DNA from: Inia geoffrensis
Taxonomy: Eukaryota; Chordata; Mammalia; Artiodactyla; Iniidae
Reading direction: 5' to 3'
DNA: 64,000 nucleotides
NCBI GenBank assembly: GCA_036417435.1
Contig: CM070899.1
Location: 151,604,237 to 151,668,236, forward strand
In this document: piece by piece, positions 28,521 to 39,047 of the stretch
Layout of the letters: every line of letters begins with the position of its first letter
How positions within the stretch are numbered: position 1 is the stretch's first letter
Position numbers and translations under genes: made by a program
Notes under the pieces: generated by a model
What the model was told of the DNA's origin: nothing
Seen by the model: only the letters and a program-made list of their open reading frames with translations
Databases searched by the model: none

Positions 28521-29160
28521 ATGGTGCAGGAGGTCTGGTACGTGGAGGAGTCCCAAGATGACCTGAGGTGGCCCCCTGGCCTGGAGCCCAGCTGCCCAGT
28601 CCTCCTGGAGCAGCTGCACCAGCTTGGAGTCCTTTACTGGAAGCTGACAAATATGAGAATGATCCAGAATTAGACTACTCTTGGATGGGCATAATAAACA
28701 TATGCAAAAATAAATTTCCAAAGTATGAAGAAAAGGTTAAGATGTTTTGCTGGGAGCACTTGTACTAGGATGTAAAATTTGCTACATCTTGGATGGCAGT
28801 GGATACTTTGATGAAAGAGATAAAGAGGACTTCAGATTTTCATGGAGAAAGGAAACATGATAACTCATCCTGCAGGAGTTATCACTGCTTCACACTGGAT
28901 GAAAAGAACTATGTGACAGCTGTGTGGATGTTTGTGGGAGAAACAGTGTGGACTGCAACCAGTCGGCTGACCATTTCCACGCTCAAGGACAGAACGTGAA
29001 ATTTGGGGCATGAACAGCAAGGGGTGCTCCCTGGGGCCTAGCACACTCCTTGTAAAGATCCTAAACATGATAACTGAGCAGAAAATCATTTACTCCTTGC
29101 TTTTATATTATAGGCTTGAAGCTTGAAGGCTTGAAAGTTATCTCCTTTGCAAGATTATTT
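28521..29160 (+). pseudogene. ADI1: ADI1 processed pseudogene
   Basis: ADI1 (acireductone dioxygenase) is a small metal-dependent enzyme of the methionine salvage pathway. From ATG 28521 the first frame reads [20 protein letters not shown] then [15 protein letters not shown] 7-base deletion after LYWKL (at about 28641) shifts the frame to [10 protein letters not shown], then [20 protein letters not shown] and [10 protein letters not shown]. An internal block of about 7 codons present in the human protein as I recall it (between DPEL and YSWM) is missing. Next come TAG at 28767-28769 and further shifts. FHGERKH to EKNYVTAVWMFVGETVWTA to about 28999 matches the C-terminal half. No introns are present, so it is a dead retrocopy. 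The 3' limit (3'UTR) is approximate, cut by a SINE from 29182. It lies inside the hAT remnant. Confidence 0.88.
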
Positions 29161-29181
29161 GATCAGAATATTTCTTAATGG

Positions 29182-29540
29182 CAGACTTTCCTGGTGGCAT
29201 AGTGGTTAAGAGTCTGCCTGCCAATGCAGGGGACACGTGTTCGAGCCCTGCTCCGGGAAGATCCCACATGCCGCGGAGCAACAAAGCCCCTGCACCACAA
29301 CTACTGAGCCTGCGCTCTAGAGCCCGTGAGCCACAACTACTGAGCCCACGTGCCACAACTACTGAAGCTGTGCACCTAGAGCCCATGCTCTGCAGCAAGA
29401 GAAGCCACCGCAGGGAGAAGCCCTCACACTGCAATGAAGAGTAGCCCCGCTCGCCGCTAGAGAAAGCCCGCACGCAGCAATGAAGACCCAATGCAGCCAA
29501 AAATAAAAATAAATAAAATAAAATTTTTAAAAAAGAAAGA
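29182..29540 (+). repeat. Long CHR-2-type SINE
   Basis: "gactttcctggtggcatag" head, B-box "gttcgagccctgctccggg", long cacaactactgag body, A/T-rich tail. Confidence 0.9.
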
Positions 29541-29889
29541 AAAGCCTTATGATAAAATAAGTCATAGCTATTTAAACAAAGAATGTTTTTTAATGAAAAT
29601 CGCTATAAAACTGATTTTTACATGGAAACAACTGTGGAAATGTGGACAAATCACAGTCATTTGCTCTAACTCAGTCAAGATCAGTGGTTCAGACACGTGT
29701 TCAATTTTAACCAGAATGAGAGTCTTATCTGCTGTGTGCTTTATCTGGACACAATTTTTAGACTTTAAACCAGATATCAGTCAATGCCATGCCTGCCTTA
29801 GAAGAAAGTTGTGGCAGAGAAGTATATTTTGGTCTTTGTCCCCAGTTTCTGGCATAGAGCTCCTAAAACCCTTGGAATTTCCTGAGCGA

Positions 29890-30300
29890 TAGGAGTGGCC
29901 TTCTGCTATTCACAGGTAATCCTTCGTGAGCATCTCAGTTCCACTGGGACAGAAACGCCTGTGCTCAGGACCCTTCTGGACCTCACTCTATGTACCTCCT
30001 TATCTGGCTGTTTATCTGTGGTCTTTATGTATCCTTTATAATAAATTGGTAAATGTAAACCAACATTTCCTGAGTTTTGTGAGCCGTTCTAGCAAATTAT
30101 GGGACCCGAGGAAGGGGTCATGTAAATCCCCAATTTTTAGCCGCTGAGTCAGAAGTACAGTTGTCCCAGATTTGTGATAGGCATCAGTGTTGTGGGACTA
30201 AGTCCTTAATCTGTGGGATCTAACGCTACCTCCAGGTAGGTAGTGTCAGAATTGAGTTAAACTCAGTTCAGTCCTGCTGAATTGGTTGGTGTAGGAAAAC
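29890..30300 (+). repeat. Probable ancient repeat (family not assigned)
   Basis: "gtgagccgttctagcaaatt" and "aacgctacctccaggtaggt" are phrases I associate with an old mammalian interspersed repeat of LTR or L1 type. No frame. Confidence 0.4.
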
Positions 30301-30473
30301 AGACTAGAGGTGTAATTGTAGACAACATAACTAACTAGATACAGCCTGCTTTTTTCTCCCAAAATTATACCTTGGACTAAGGAGTGCAAGGAGGGGAGAG
30401 CTCTCTATTAGGGGCACATTCTCAGTTGCTTATGCCGCTTGCCGCTTTCCATTCAAACTAAAGTAAATGCCTT

Positions 30474-30600
30474 GGGAATTCCCTGGTGGTCCAGTGGTTA
30501 GGACTCCATGCTCTTACTGCTGAGGGCCTTAGTTTGATCCCTGGTCGGGGAACTAAGATCCCACATGCTGCGGTGCAGCCAAATAATAATAATAATTAAA
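30474..30600 (+). repeat. CHR-1-type SINE
   Basis: "gggaattccctggtggtcc" head, "tttgatccctggtcgggg", (AAT)n tail. Confidence 0.9.
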
Positions 30601-30744
30601 AAGCACCTTAATTTAAGAAAAAAAAGGCACTCTGGTCCCCTTCCTGTTGCAGTGAAATCTCAAGTTCCACAGACTCCTGCTGGCTCGTCTAACCCTGTAC
30701 TTGTTTTTCTCATTTCTTCTTATTATTTTTTAATGAAATGATCT

Positions 30745-31061
30745 ACTTATTATTATTATTTTTTTGGCCATGTTGGGTCTTTGTTGCTGCATGCGGACTT
30801 TCTCTAGTTGCGGCTAGAGGGGGCTACTCTTCGTTGCGGTGCGAGGGCTTATTGTGGTGGCTTCTCTTGTTAAGGCGCGCGGACTCTAGGCACATGGGCT
30901 TTAGTAGTTGTGGCTCATGGGCTCTAGAGCGCAGGCTCAACAGTTGTGGTGCGTGGGTTTTGTTGCTCTGTGGCACGTGAGATCTTCTCAGACCTGGGCT
31001 CGAACCCATGTCCCCTGTGTCGGCAGGCGGATTCTCAACCATTGCGCCACCAGGGAAGTCC
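30745..31061 (-). repeat. Long CHR-2-type SINE
   Basis: "gctctagagcgcaggctcaa" body, end "gcgccaccagggaagtcc". Flanks ctcatttcttctta / ctcatctcttattc. Confidence 0.9.
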
Positions 31062-31783
31062 TCATCTCTTATTCTTTTAAAATTCGTGCTTAAGTCCTGT
31101 GGGAGAGAATAGTTGTAAACAGCTTTAATTAAATTGTACTTATAAAAAACTATTTCCTTCTACTCCACTTTATGCTTTTGGTATTGTTGATCTTTAAAAA
31201 TTAAATGGTCTTTGATAATGGGGGGGAAAAAGAGAATAGTCCTAACATCTGAAAAAGCTATTAAAATATTCCTCATTTTTCTTTTTCCAGCTACACATCA
31301 ATCTGAGGCTGGATTTTCTTCATATACCTCAACCAAAACAATATACAGCAGCAGACTAAATGCTGAAGTGGATGTGAGAATCCGGCTACCTCTGGTAAGT
31401 CAGATATGAAGAGAGTTGCAAAAATGTAAACAAAGCAACTCTTCTCATTAACTCTTTTATTTTGGAAAGTGTTATTTTTAAATTAATATATAAACATGTT
31501 TCAAATTTTCTGTCTTAACTTTTAATTCAGTAAATAGGGTTTTGTATAACCTATATGAACAAGAGCTCTTTCGAGTCCTCAACAACTTCTCAGAGTGTAA
31601 AGAGGTCCTAAAGCCAAAAAGTTGGAGAATTATCCTAGAGGAAAGCACTAGGAGCTCAACAAAAATGTGGGCCACATTATCCCACACAAGAAATCTAACA
31701 TTTATACAATAATGCTGTGTAATGTATAGTCCGTATTAAATTGTCCCAAGATGTCCCAATAATTCCTTTAAATTTGGGAAGGG

Positions 31784-32127
31784 GGGATTTCCCTGGTGGT
31801 GCAGTGGTTAAGAATCTGCCTGCTAATGCAGGGGACACGGGTTCGAGCCCTGGTCCGGGAAGATCTCACATGCCGTGGGGCAACTAAGTCCATGCAGCAC
31901 AACTACTGAGCCTGCGCTCTAGAGCCCGTGAGCCACAACTACTGAGCCCACATGCCACAACTACGGAAGCCCGCATGCCCTAGAGCCCGTGCTTCACAAC
32001 AAGAAGCCACTGCAATGAGAAGCCCGGGCTTTCTCTAGTTGTGGGGGGCTTGCTGTAACTAGAGGAAGCCCACGCACAGCAACGAAGACTCAACACAGCC
32101 AAAAATGAATAAAATTTAAAAAAAAAA
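31784..32127 (+). repeat. Long CHR-2-type SINE with an internal inverted segment
   Basis: "gggatttccctggtggtgca" head, B-box "gttcgagccctggtccggg". At about 32024-32045 the body carries "gggctttctctagttgtgg", which is the antisense of the usual ccacaactagagaaagccc, followed by the sense tail. Confidence 0.9.
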
Positions 32128-32227
32128 GAAAACCAGGAATTTAAAAAAATAAAAAATTAGGGGAAGGGGGTCCGGGATCTAGAATCAAGGCTCAGGCATA
32201 GCATTTGGTTGTCATGTCTCATTAGCT

Positions 32228-32462
32228 TTTTTTTTTTAATTAATTAATTTTTTATTTGGCTGCATCGGGTCTTGGTTGCAGCATGCAGGACCTTCGTTGC
32301 GGCAATGTGGAATCTTTCATTGCGGCGTGCAGGCTCAGTAGTTGCCACACGGGCTTAGTTGCCCAGCTCCATATGGGATCTTTGTTCCCCGACCAGGGAT
32401 CAAACCTGTGTCCCCTGCATTGGAAGACAGATTCTTAACCACTGGACCACCAGGGAAGTCCC
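32228..32462 (-). repeat. CHR-type SINE
   Basis: T-rich head, "gttccccgaccagggatc", end "ccaccagggaagtcccc". Confidence 0.9.
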
Positions 32463-32989
32463 CCCATTTTAGTTTTCTACTGGATCAATGCAGACTTCTT
32501 TATTTTTCCTTACCCCCTTCACTGGTTTAGAAATTATACATTCTATTTCTGCTCGATTAGAAATTAAATCCTTAACTTGACTATACAGAGTTTAAAATTC
32601 ATCATTGTCTTTATCTTTCTTAGAAATATGAGAAACTTAGATGACTTCTGTCCAATTTCTCCTCTCCTATCTTCCATGTTATTGTTCCATCATACTTTAG
32701 TTCTGCTGGGTCTTCTGAGCCCCCTCATTTTTTTTCAAATAGGTTCATCAACATGTTTTCCTGTTTCCTAGCTGAGCAACGTGTCTTACTTTCCACTCCT
32801 ATGTACTGAGTTCAATTTCCTGTTAACTGAAGGGCATCATTGAATAGATCTTTGAACAAAGATCTGTGAGTAATTAACTTTCTCTGTCTCAAATTGTTCA
32901 ATTTTATCCTCATTTTGTAAGCTTTTTACTGAAGTATAATATATACATACGTGTATACAGAAAGTACATAAGTTATTAGTGTACAACTT

Positions 32990-33318
32990 TTTTTATATAA
33001 ATTTATTTATTTATTTTTGGCTGTGTTGAGTCTTCGTTGCTGCATGCGGGCTTTCTCTTAACTGTGGCAAACATGGGCTGTGCTTCGTTGCGGTGCGCAG
33101 GCTTCTCACTGCAGTGGTGTCTCTTGTTGCAGAGCACGGGCTCTAGGCAGGCGGGCTTCAGTAGCTGTGGCTCGCGGGCTCTAGAGTGCAGGCTCAGTAG
33201 TTGTGGCACACGGGTTTAGTTGCCCCGCGGCATGTGGGATCTTCCTGGACCAGGGCTTGAACCCGTGTCCCCTGCATTGGCGGGCGGATTCTTAACCACT
33301 GCGCCACCAGGGAAGTCC
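32990..33318 (-). repeat. Long CHR-2-type SINE
   Basis: End "gcgccaccagggaagtccc". Target duplication tagtgtacaactt / tagtgtacgactt. Confidence 0.92.
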
Positions 33319-33566
33319 CTAGTGTACGACTTATGAATGTTGACGAAATCACTACCCAGATCAGGAAATGTAACATCACCAGGACCCCCAAGACCCTCCT
33401 TAAACCACCTCCTAGGCACTATGTTTCCCAACTTCCCTTTGCTATCTTAACTTCTACTAAAATATACTGGTTTTGCCTATTTTTGTTTTCCTGTAAATGG
33501 AATCATATAGTATGTACTCTGTCGTGTCTTACTTCTTCTCAACATTGCATTTCTGAAATTCACCCA

Positions 33567-33905
33567 GGGACTTCCCTTGTGGTGCAGTGGCTAAGAATCC
33601 GCCTGCCAGTGCAGGGGACATGGGTTTAAGCCCTGGTCCAGGAAGATCCCACATGCTGCAGAGCAGCTAAGCCCGTGCACCACAAATACTGAGCCTACGC
33701 TCTAGAGCCCGCGAGCCACAACTACTGAGCCTGTGAGCCACAATTACTGAAGCCTGTGTGCCTAGAGCCCGTGCTTCCCAGCAAAGAGAAGCCGCCTCAA
33801 TGAGAAGCCCGTGCACCACAACAGAGAGTAGCCCCTGCTCACTGCAGCTAGAGAAAGGCCATAAGCAGCAATGAAGACCCAATGCAGCCAAAAATAAATA
33901 AATAT
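33567..33905 (+). repeat. Long CHR-2-type SINE
   Basis: "gggacttcccttgtggtgca" head, long body, (AAAT)n tail. Confidence 0.92.
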
Positions 33906-33956
33906 ATTTTTAAAAAATAAAATAAAGTTTTCAAAAATAAAAATAAAATTAATCCA

Positions 33957-34240
33957 GGGACTTCCCTGATGGTCCAGTGGTTAAGAATCCTCCTTCCAAT
34001 GCAGGGGACATGGGTTCGATCACTGGTCAGGGAACTAAGATCCCACATGCTGCGGGGCAACTAAGCCCTTGCACTCTAGTGCCCCCGCACCACAACTATA
34101 GAGCCCGAGTGCCACAACTAGTGAGCCCACGCACTCTGGAGCCCATGCACTAACAACTAGAGAGAAGCCCGTGCACTGCAAAAAAGATCCTGCGTGCTGC
34201 AACTAAGACCCGATGCAGCCAAATAAATAAATTAGTTAAC
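33957..34240 (+). repeat. CHR-2-type SINE
   Basis: "gggacttccctgatggtcc" head, "gttcgatcactggtcaggg", body with "caactagagagaagccc", (AAAT)n tail. About 50 bases behind the previous SINE. Confidence 0.92.
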
Positions 34241-34700
34241 TAAAAATAAACATATATTTTTTAAATTAAAAAAAATCTATGTTTTTGCATGTAGCTGTAA
34301 TTTATTAATTCTTCTGCCATATAAAACTCTATGTTATGAATATGCCACAATTTATGTATCCATCTACTATTGATGGACATTTGGGTTGTTTCCAGTTTGG
34401 GGTTATTATTAACGATGCTTCTATGAAGGTTCTGACACTTGTCTTTTGCTGCACATATGTATGAAATTCTGTTGGATGATACTTAGGAGTGAATTACTGG
34501 GTCATAGGCTACATACTTCAGCATTCAGCTTTAACAGACACTGGCAAACAATTTTCTGAGTGCCTATATTCTTCCAGCAATGTATGAGAGCTTCAGTTTC
34601 TCTACATCTTTGCTAACAGTTGGCATTGTCATTCTTTTCAGTTTTAGTCATTCTTGTGGGTGTATAGTGGTTCTCATGGTGGTTTTAAATTGCCTTTCCC

Positions 34701-34745
34701 GTGGTCTCTCAGGCGCAATTGGTCAGTGCATTAAACTGATAAATA
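34701..34745 (+). pseudogene. Tailless tRNA-Asn half (retropseudogene)
   Basis: "gtctctcaggcgcaattggt" at 34704 followed by cagtgcattaaactgataa resembles the 5' half of tRNA-Asn (GTCTCTGTGGCGCAATCGGT, then TAGCGCGTTCGGCTGTTAA). It stops in the anticodon loop. No poly(A) follows. Flanking L1 DNA is duplicated: ttgcctttccc before (34690-34700) and tagcatttccc after (34744-34754). This pattern fits an L1-mobilised tRNA half. Confidence 0.65.
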
Positions 34746-34997
34746 GCATTTCCCTGGAGACTAAAGAAATTGAGCTCCTTTTCGTATGCTTATTGCCCAT
34801 TTTAATATTCTCTTTTCTGAAGTGCCTGCTTCAAGTTTTTTGCTTATTTTTTCCATTGGATTGTCTGCCGGTTTGTGATTTGTAGGAGTTCAATATACAT
34901 TCTGATATGAGTCCCCCTTTTGGATATATGCATCGCAAAAGTTTTTTTTTTTCCCATTCAGTGGCTTGCCTTCTCATTCATTTAAAATGTATTTGGA

Positions 34998-35201
34998 GGG
35001 CTTCCCTGGTGGCGCAGTGGTTGAGAGTCCGCCTGCCGATGCAGGGGACATGGGTTCGTGCCCCGGTCTGGGAGGATACCACATGCTGTGGAGCGGCTGG
35101 GCCCGTGAGCCATGGCTGCTGAGCCTGTGCGTCCGGAGCCTGTGCTCTGCAACGGGAGAGGCCACAGCAGTGAGAGGCCCGTGTACTCACACACACAAAA
35201 A
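34998..35201 (+). repeat. Cetacean CHR SINE (GC-rich-tail subfamily)
   Basis: "ggcttccctggtggcgcag" to "gtgagaggcccgtgtactc". Target duplication aaaatgtatttgga / aaaatgtattttga. Confidence 0.93.
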
Positions 35202-35344
35202 ATGTATTTTGATGCACAGAAATTCTTAATTTTAATAGTCCAACTTATTGACCTTTTATGTTTATGTCTTATTTCCTGTTTGATAAATCTTTTCTTAACC
35301 CTATAATATCTTCTGGAAGTTTTATTGTTTTATCTTTCACTTTT

Positions 35345-35523
35345 TTAAAAAGATTTATTTTGTTGTGCTGGGTCTTAGTTGCGGCAGATGGACTCCTTAG
35401 TTGTGGCAATTGAACTCATAGTTGTGGCATGCATGTGGGATCTAGTTCCCTGACCAGGGATTGAACCCAGGCCCCCTGCATTGGGAGCGTAGAGTTTTAA
35501 CCACTATGTCACCAGGGAAGTCC
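35345..35523 (-). repeat. CHR-1-type SINE
   Basis: End "gtcaccagggaagtccc". Flanks tatctttcactttt / tgcctttcactttg. Confidence 0.9.
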
Positions 35524-35567
35524 CTGCCTTTCACTTTGATATCTATAATTCTCCTGAAATTGATTTA

Positions 35568-35871
35568 AAAAAATTTTTTTTTTACTTTTGGCTGTGTTGG
35601 GTCTTCGTTGCTGTGTGTGGGCTTTCTCTAGTTGTGGCGAGCGGGGGCTACTCTTTGTTGCGGTGTGCGGGCTTCTCATTGTGGTGGCTTCTCGTTGCAG
35701 AGCACAGGCTGTAGGGCTCACGGCTTCAGTAGTTGTGGAGTGCGGGCTCAGTAGCTGTGGCACACAGGCTTAGTTGCTCCGTGGCATGTGGATGTTCCCA
35801 GACCAGGGATCAAACCCGTGTCCCCTGCATTGGCAGGTGGATTCCCAACCACTGCACCACCAGAGAAGTCC
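35568..35871 (-). repeat. Long CHR-2-type SINE
   Basis: T-rich head, end "gcaccaccagagaagtcc". Target duplication cctgaaattgattt / cctgaaattgactt. Confidence 0.92.
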
Positions 35872-36073
35872 TGAAATTGACTTTTGATGCACCCTATTTC
35901 AGATATGTTAAAATGTGAAAAACAGTATGTATCGAAGAATTGATAAAATTCAGTTATTTTTTAACCTCCGTTTTTAATTTAATACGTAACAGGCATTTTT
36001 CTCTACCATTAAATGTTCTTCTACAAGACTTTTTTTTAATAGCTGCCTAATAGTTGTCTAAAAAGAGACAGCA

Positions 36074-36258
36074 GGAACTTCCCCGGTGGTCCAGTGGGTA
36101 AGACTCCGAGCTCCCAATGCAGGGGGCTAGGGTTTGATCCCTGGTCAGGGAACTAGATCCTGCATGCATGCTGCAACTAAGAGTTCGCATGCTGCAACTA
36201 AGAAGCCTGTGTGCCGCACCTAAGACCCAGCGCAGCCAAAATAAATGAAGAAAAAAAG
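36074..36258 (+). repeat. CHR-type SINE
   Basis: "ggaacttccccggtggtcc" head, "tttgatccctggtcaggg", body "ctgcaactaagag". Flanks aagagacagcag / aaggaaacagcag. Confidence 0.9.
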
Positions 36259-36286
36259 AAAGGAAACAGCAGGCCCCAAATGGATT

Positions 36287-36829
36287 TGAAACCGTGCAAC
36301 TCAGACTGGGACTTAAACCCACCACCTTTTAATTGAGATCACACACCTGGTCTCAGGACTTAATGAAGCTCAGTTTCTTGATGTCTTATGGCAGAAAGAA
36401 TTCAGTGAGAGACAAAGTGATACATAAGAAGTGGATTTATTTAGGGAGAAACACACTCCACAGACAGAGTGTGGGCCATCTCAGAAGGTGAGAGGCCCCA
36501 GAATATGGTGTGGGTAATTTCATAGGCTAATGAGTGGGAGGATTATTCCAACTATTTGGAGGGGGGGGTGCTGGGGGAAAAGGCGGGGATTTCCAGGAAT
36601 TGGGCCACCGCCCACTTTTTGGCCTTTAATGGTTAGCTCTGACCTGTCATGGTGCTGGTGGGTATGTTATTTAGCTAATGTATTACAATGAGCATATAAT
36701 GAGGCTCAAGGTCTACCAGAAGTCAGATCTTCTGCAGTCTTGGATCTAGTTAGTTCTAACCAGTTTTCGTCGTGTCTTATGGCTATGTCATTCTTTTAAA
36801 AGTGCCCTGTCCCCTTCCCTTCTGTTTCA
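36287..36829 (-). mobile_element. Solo LTR, copy A (ERV1-like)
   Basis: 543 bp. On the minus strand it begins TGAAAC and ends GTTTCA, a perfect inverted terminus. A perfect 4-bp target duplication GATT flanks it (36283-36286 and 36830-36833). It contains AATAAA near "aaataaatccacttcttat" on the minus strand. There is no internal viral sequence on either side, so it is a solo LTR. It is homologous to 37025-38025 in inverse orientation. Confidence 0.8.
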
Positions 36830-36884
36830 GATTCACTTGTGCTAAACCCCACATCAGCAAATCAAGACTTAATACCTAACCTAT

Positions 36885-36933
36885 AACACAGCACTGTAAA
36901 TCAACTGTACTTTAAATAAGTAAATAAATATTG
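36885..36933 (+). repeat. L1 3'-end fragment
   Basis: "cactgtaaatcaactgtact" with an AAAT tail is the L1 3' terminus, truncated to about 50 bp. Confidence 0.6.
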
Positions 36934-37024
36934 GCAGTTTCAGCCTCTCCCAAGAATGTGATCTTTAGTCAGCCAATGTGGAGTTACCTGGTCAGCACTG
37001 GTGAGGTAATTTGCCTGAAGGACC

Positions 37025-38025
37025 TGAAACAGGAGGGAAGGAGGCAGGGCACAAGGTTTGAAAGAATGACATAGCCTGAGGACATGACATAAACTGATTA
37101 GAACCAAATGGATCCAAGATGGCCGATAAGTTGACTTTTTCCACTAGACCTTTTTTTAAAAAAAAAATTAATTAATTAATTTTTGGCTGTGTTGGGTCTT
37201 CATTGATGCAAGAGGGCTTTCTTTAGTTGGGGTGGGCAGGGGCTACTCTTCGTTGTGGTGCGCAGGCTTCTCACTGTGGTGGCTTCTCTTATTGTGGAGC
37301 ACAGGCTCTAGGCACACGGGCTTCAGTAGTTGTGGCACATGGGCTCAGTAGTTGTGGCTCATGGGCTCTAGAGCGCAGTCTCAGTAGCTGTGGCGCACAG
37401 GCTTAGTTGCTCTGCGGCATGTGGGACCTTTCCGTACCAGGGCTCAAACCCTTGTCCCCTGCTTTGGCAGGTGTACTCTTAACCACTACACCACCAGGGA
37501 AGTCCCTCCACTAGAACTTGAGCCTCAGTATCAGCAAGCTCACATCAGCAAACTAAATGACACACCTACAGGCGCCATGACTGTTTCAAGACCGACCATA
37601 AGTATCAAAAAGTGGGCAGTGGCCCAATTCCTGGAAATCCTGGCCCTTTCCTAAAATAGCTGGAATCCTCCTCCCACTCATTAGCTTATGAAATTACCCA
37701 CTCCAATAAAAACTGACAACCCCATACCCTGGTGCCTTTCTCACCTTCTGAGATGGCTGGCCCAGACTCTGTGGAGTGTGTTTCTCTCTAAATAAATCCA
37801 CTTCTTACCTATCACTTTGTCTCTCACTGAATTCTCTCTGTGATGAGACATCAAGAGCCTGAGCTTCATTAAGTCCTGAAACCAGGTGTGTGATTTCATT
37901 TGGAAGACTGGGTTTTGGCTGCGTTTGAGTCCCAGCCATTTGGGTTCAAGTCTCAATCAGGGTTTTGGCCAGGTTCAAGTCCCGGCCACGTGGGTTCAAG
38001 TCCCAGCCTGAGATGCACGGTTTCA
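37025..38025 (+). mobile_element. Solo LTR, copy B (same family), interrupted by a SINE
   Basis: Starts TGAAAC, ends GTTTCA at 38025, and carries AATAAA at "ctctaaataaatccacttc". Without the SINE (37151-37506 plus one copy of its duplication) it is about 635 bp, longer than copy A through extra "gggttcaagtc"-type repeats near the 3' end. Flanks gacc / gccc are a near-duplication. No internal viral genes are present. Confidence 0.75.
37151..37506 (-). repeat. Long CHR-2-type SINE inside LTR copy B
   Basis: End "acaccaccagggaagtccc". Target duplication tccactagacc (37140-37150) / tccactagaac (37507-37517). Confidence 0.93.
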
Positions 38026-38029
38026 GCCC

Positions 38030-38245
38030 CAGTCTTCCCCAAAAGGAAGGTGACCTTGCCTGAAACAATCCAGTCTTAGCTAGAATAACTTCCTTTCCCC
38101 GCCTCCTTCTGCCTGTAAAAGTCTTCCCTTTGTACAGCTCCTCAGAGCTCCTTTGTTTGCCAGATGGGAGGCTACCCAAGTCATGAATCATTGAATAAAG
38201 ACAAGTCTTCAAATTTACTCAGTTGAATTTTGCTTTTTAACATAC
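38030..38245 (+). repeat. Possible older LTR remnant
   Basis: "cttgcctgaaacaatccag" to "cattgaataaagacaagtc" has LTR-like order (TATA-like "gtaaaagtcttccc", AATAAA at 38193). It directly follows LTR copy B. The family is not assigned. Confidence 0.4.
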
Positions 38246-38254
38246 TCATCATAT

Positions 38255-38375
38255 GCCTCTCCCTGGAGCAGAGGCTCTGGAATCAGACAGGCCTGGTTAA
38301 TATCTTGTCTTCATCTCTTACAAGCTGTGTAACTTTTAACAAGTTATTTAAAGACTCTGGGCTTTAGCTTTCATG
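38255..38375 (+). repeat. MIR
   Basis: "gaggctctggaatcagaca" and "acaagctgtgtaacttttaa": 5' half of MIR. Confidence 0.75.
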
Positions 38376-38759
38376 GGAGGTGCCCAGGTTTTGAACTGAG
38401 TTGGTTTCATAGTTGAATCTCAATTCCTAATTAATAATTGATTTAGAAGCACTTACATCAACTGAAACAGTGGATCAATTAACTCTAGAACAGTCTTATT
38501 TATTCATTAAAGTCTCCTGAAGACCTGGGATAGGCCACATCCTGTGAGCCCACAGTTTTATTGGATGTGACTAAGAAAAATAAAATGACATCAAAATGGG
38601 TGCCCTTTGGTAGTTGAAAACTAAAGTCAGGGTTGGTGCCATGAAGAAGTGGCAATTGAACCACTTAATCACATTTCTTTATCAGATTATCAGATTATTC
38701 TTTATTTGTAGTGGTTATGAGAGGATTCCGCCTTGTTTTTCCCGTGGTTGCCTTGGGAG

Positions 38760-38900
38760 AGAGTTGCTTACTTTCTCTGTGGCTCACTTTATCATCTGTA
38801 ATTGGGAGAGTAAAAGTTTAATACCAGCCTCATGGTGATGTTGTGAGGGTGAGCTAAGGGAGGATGAGACAAGTATCAAGTGATCAGTAATGGCTGCCGT
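38760..38900 (+). repeat. MIR fragment
   Basis: "ctttatcatctgtaattggg" and "tgatgttgtgagggtgagc": 3' half of MIR. Confidence 0.6.
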
Positions 38901-39047
38901 TATTCACACCCTTGGTGGGGTATAGACCAGTGAGATTTGGGAGCTCACTCCAAAACTAGAGTGCGGAAACTCAAAAGGCTATAGTGGGACTCGGGCCCTG
39001 TTTATGTGGAGCAGATGGAGACTGCAGAAACTCATAAAAAGTGTCTA

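Larger units (their letters stand above)
27158..31650 (+). mobile_element. hAT-superfamily DNA transposon remnant (Zaphod/Tip100-like), with insertions
   Basis: The left end is "ggttctcaaagtgtggtccg". The right end is "ggtcctaaagccaaaaagtt" followed by ggagaat; reverse-complemented, this mirrors the left end. Internal parts "caattaacctttgagaaagt" (28308) and "gaaaaagctattaaaatatt" (31250) read as consecutive in the element as I remember it, so about 2.9 kb between them was inserted later. No transposase frame survives. The exact family name is uncertain. Confidence 0.6.
32920..35560 (-). mobile_element. Antisense L1 fragment with five SINEs and a tRNA-half insertion
   Basis: L1 3'-region sequence on the minus strand ("ttttactgaagtataatata", "atccatctactattgatgg", "actgggtcataggctacat"). 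Removing the inserted SINEs at 32990-33318, 33567-33905, 33957-34240, 34998-35201 and 35345-35523 restores its order. No open frame is left. Confidence 0.75.

Noticed and set aside
36287..38025. A full endogenous provirus bounded by two LTRs
   Set aside because: The LTRs are in opposite orientation, only about 195 bp apart, with no gag/pol/env-like sequence between them. Each has its own flanking duplication.
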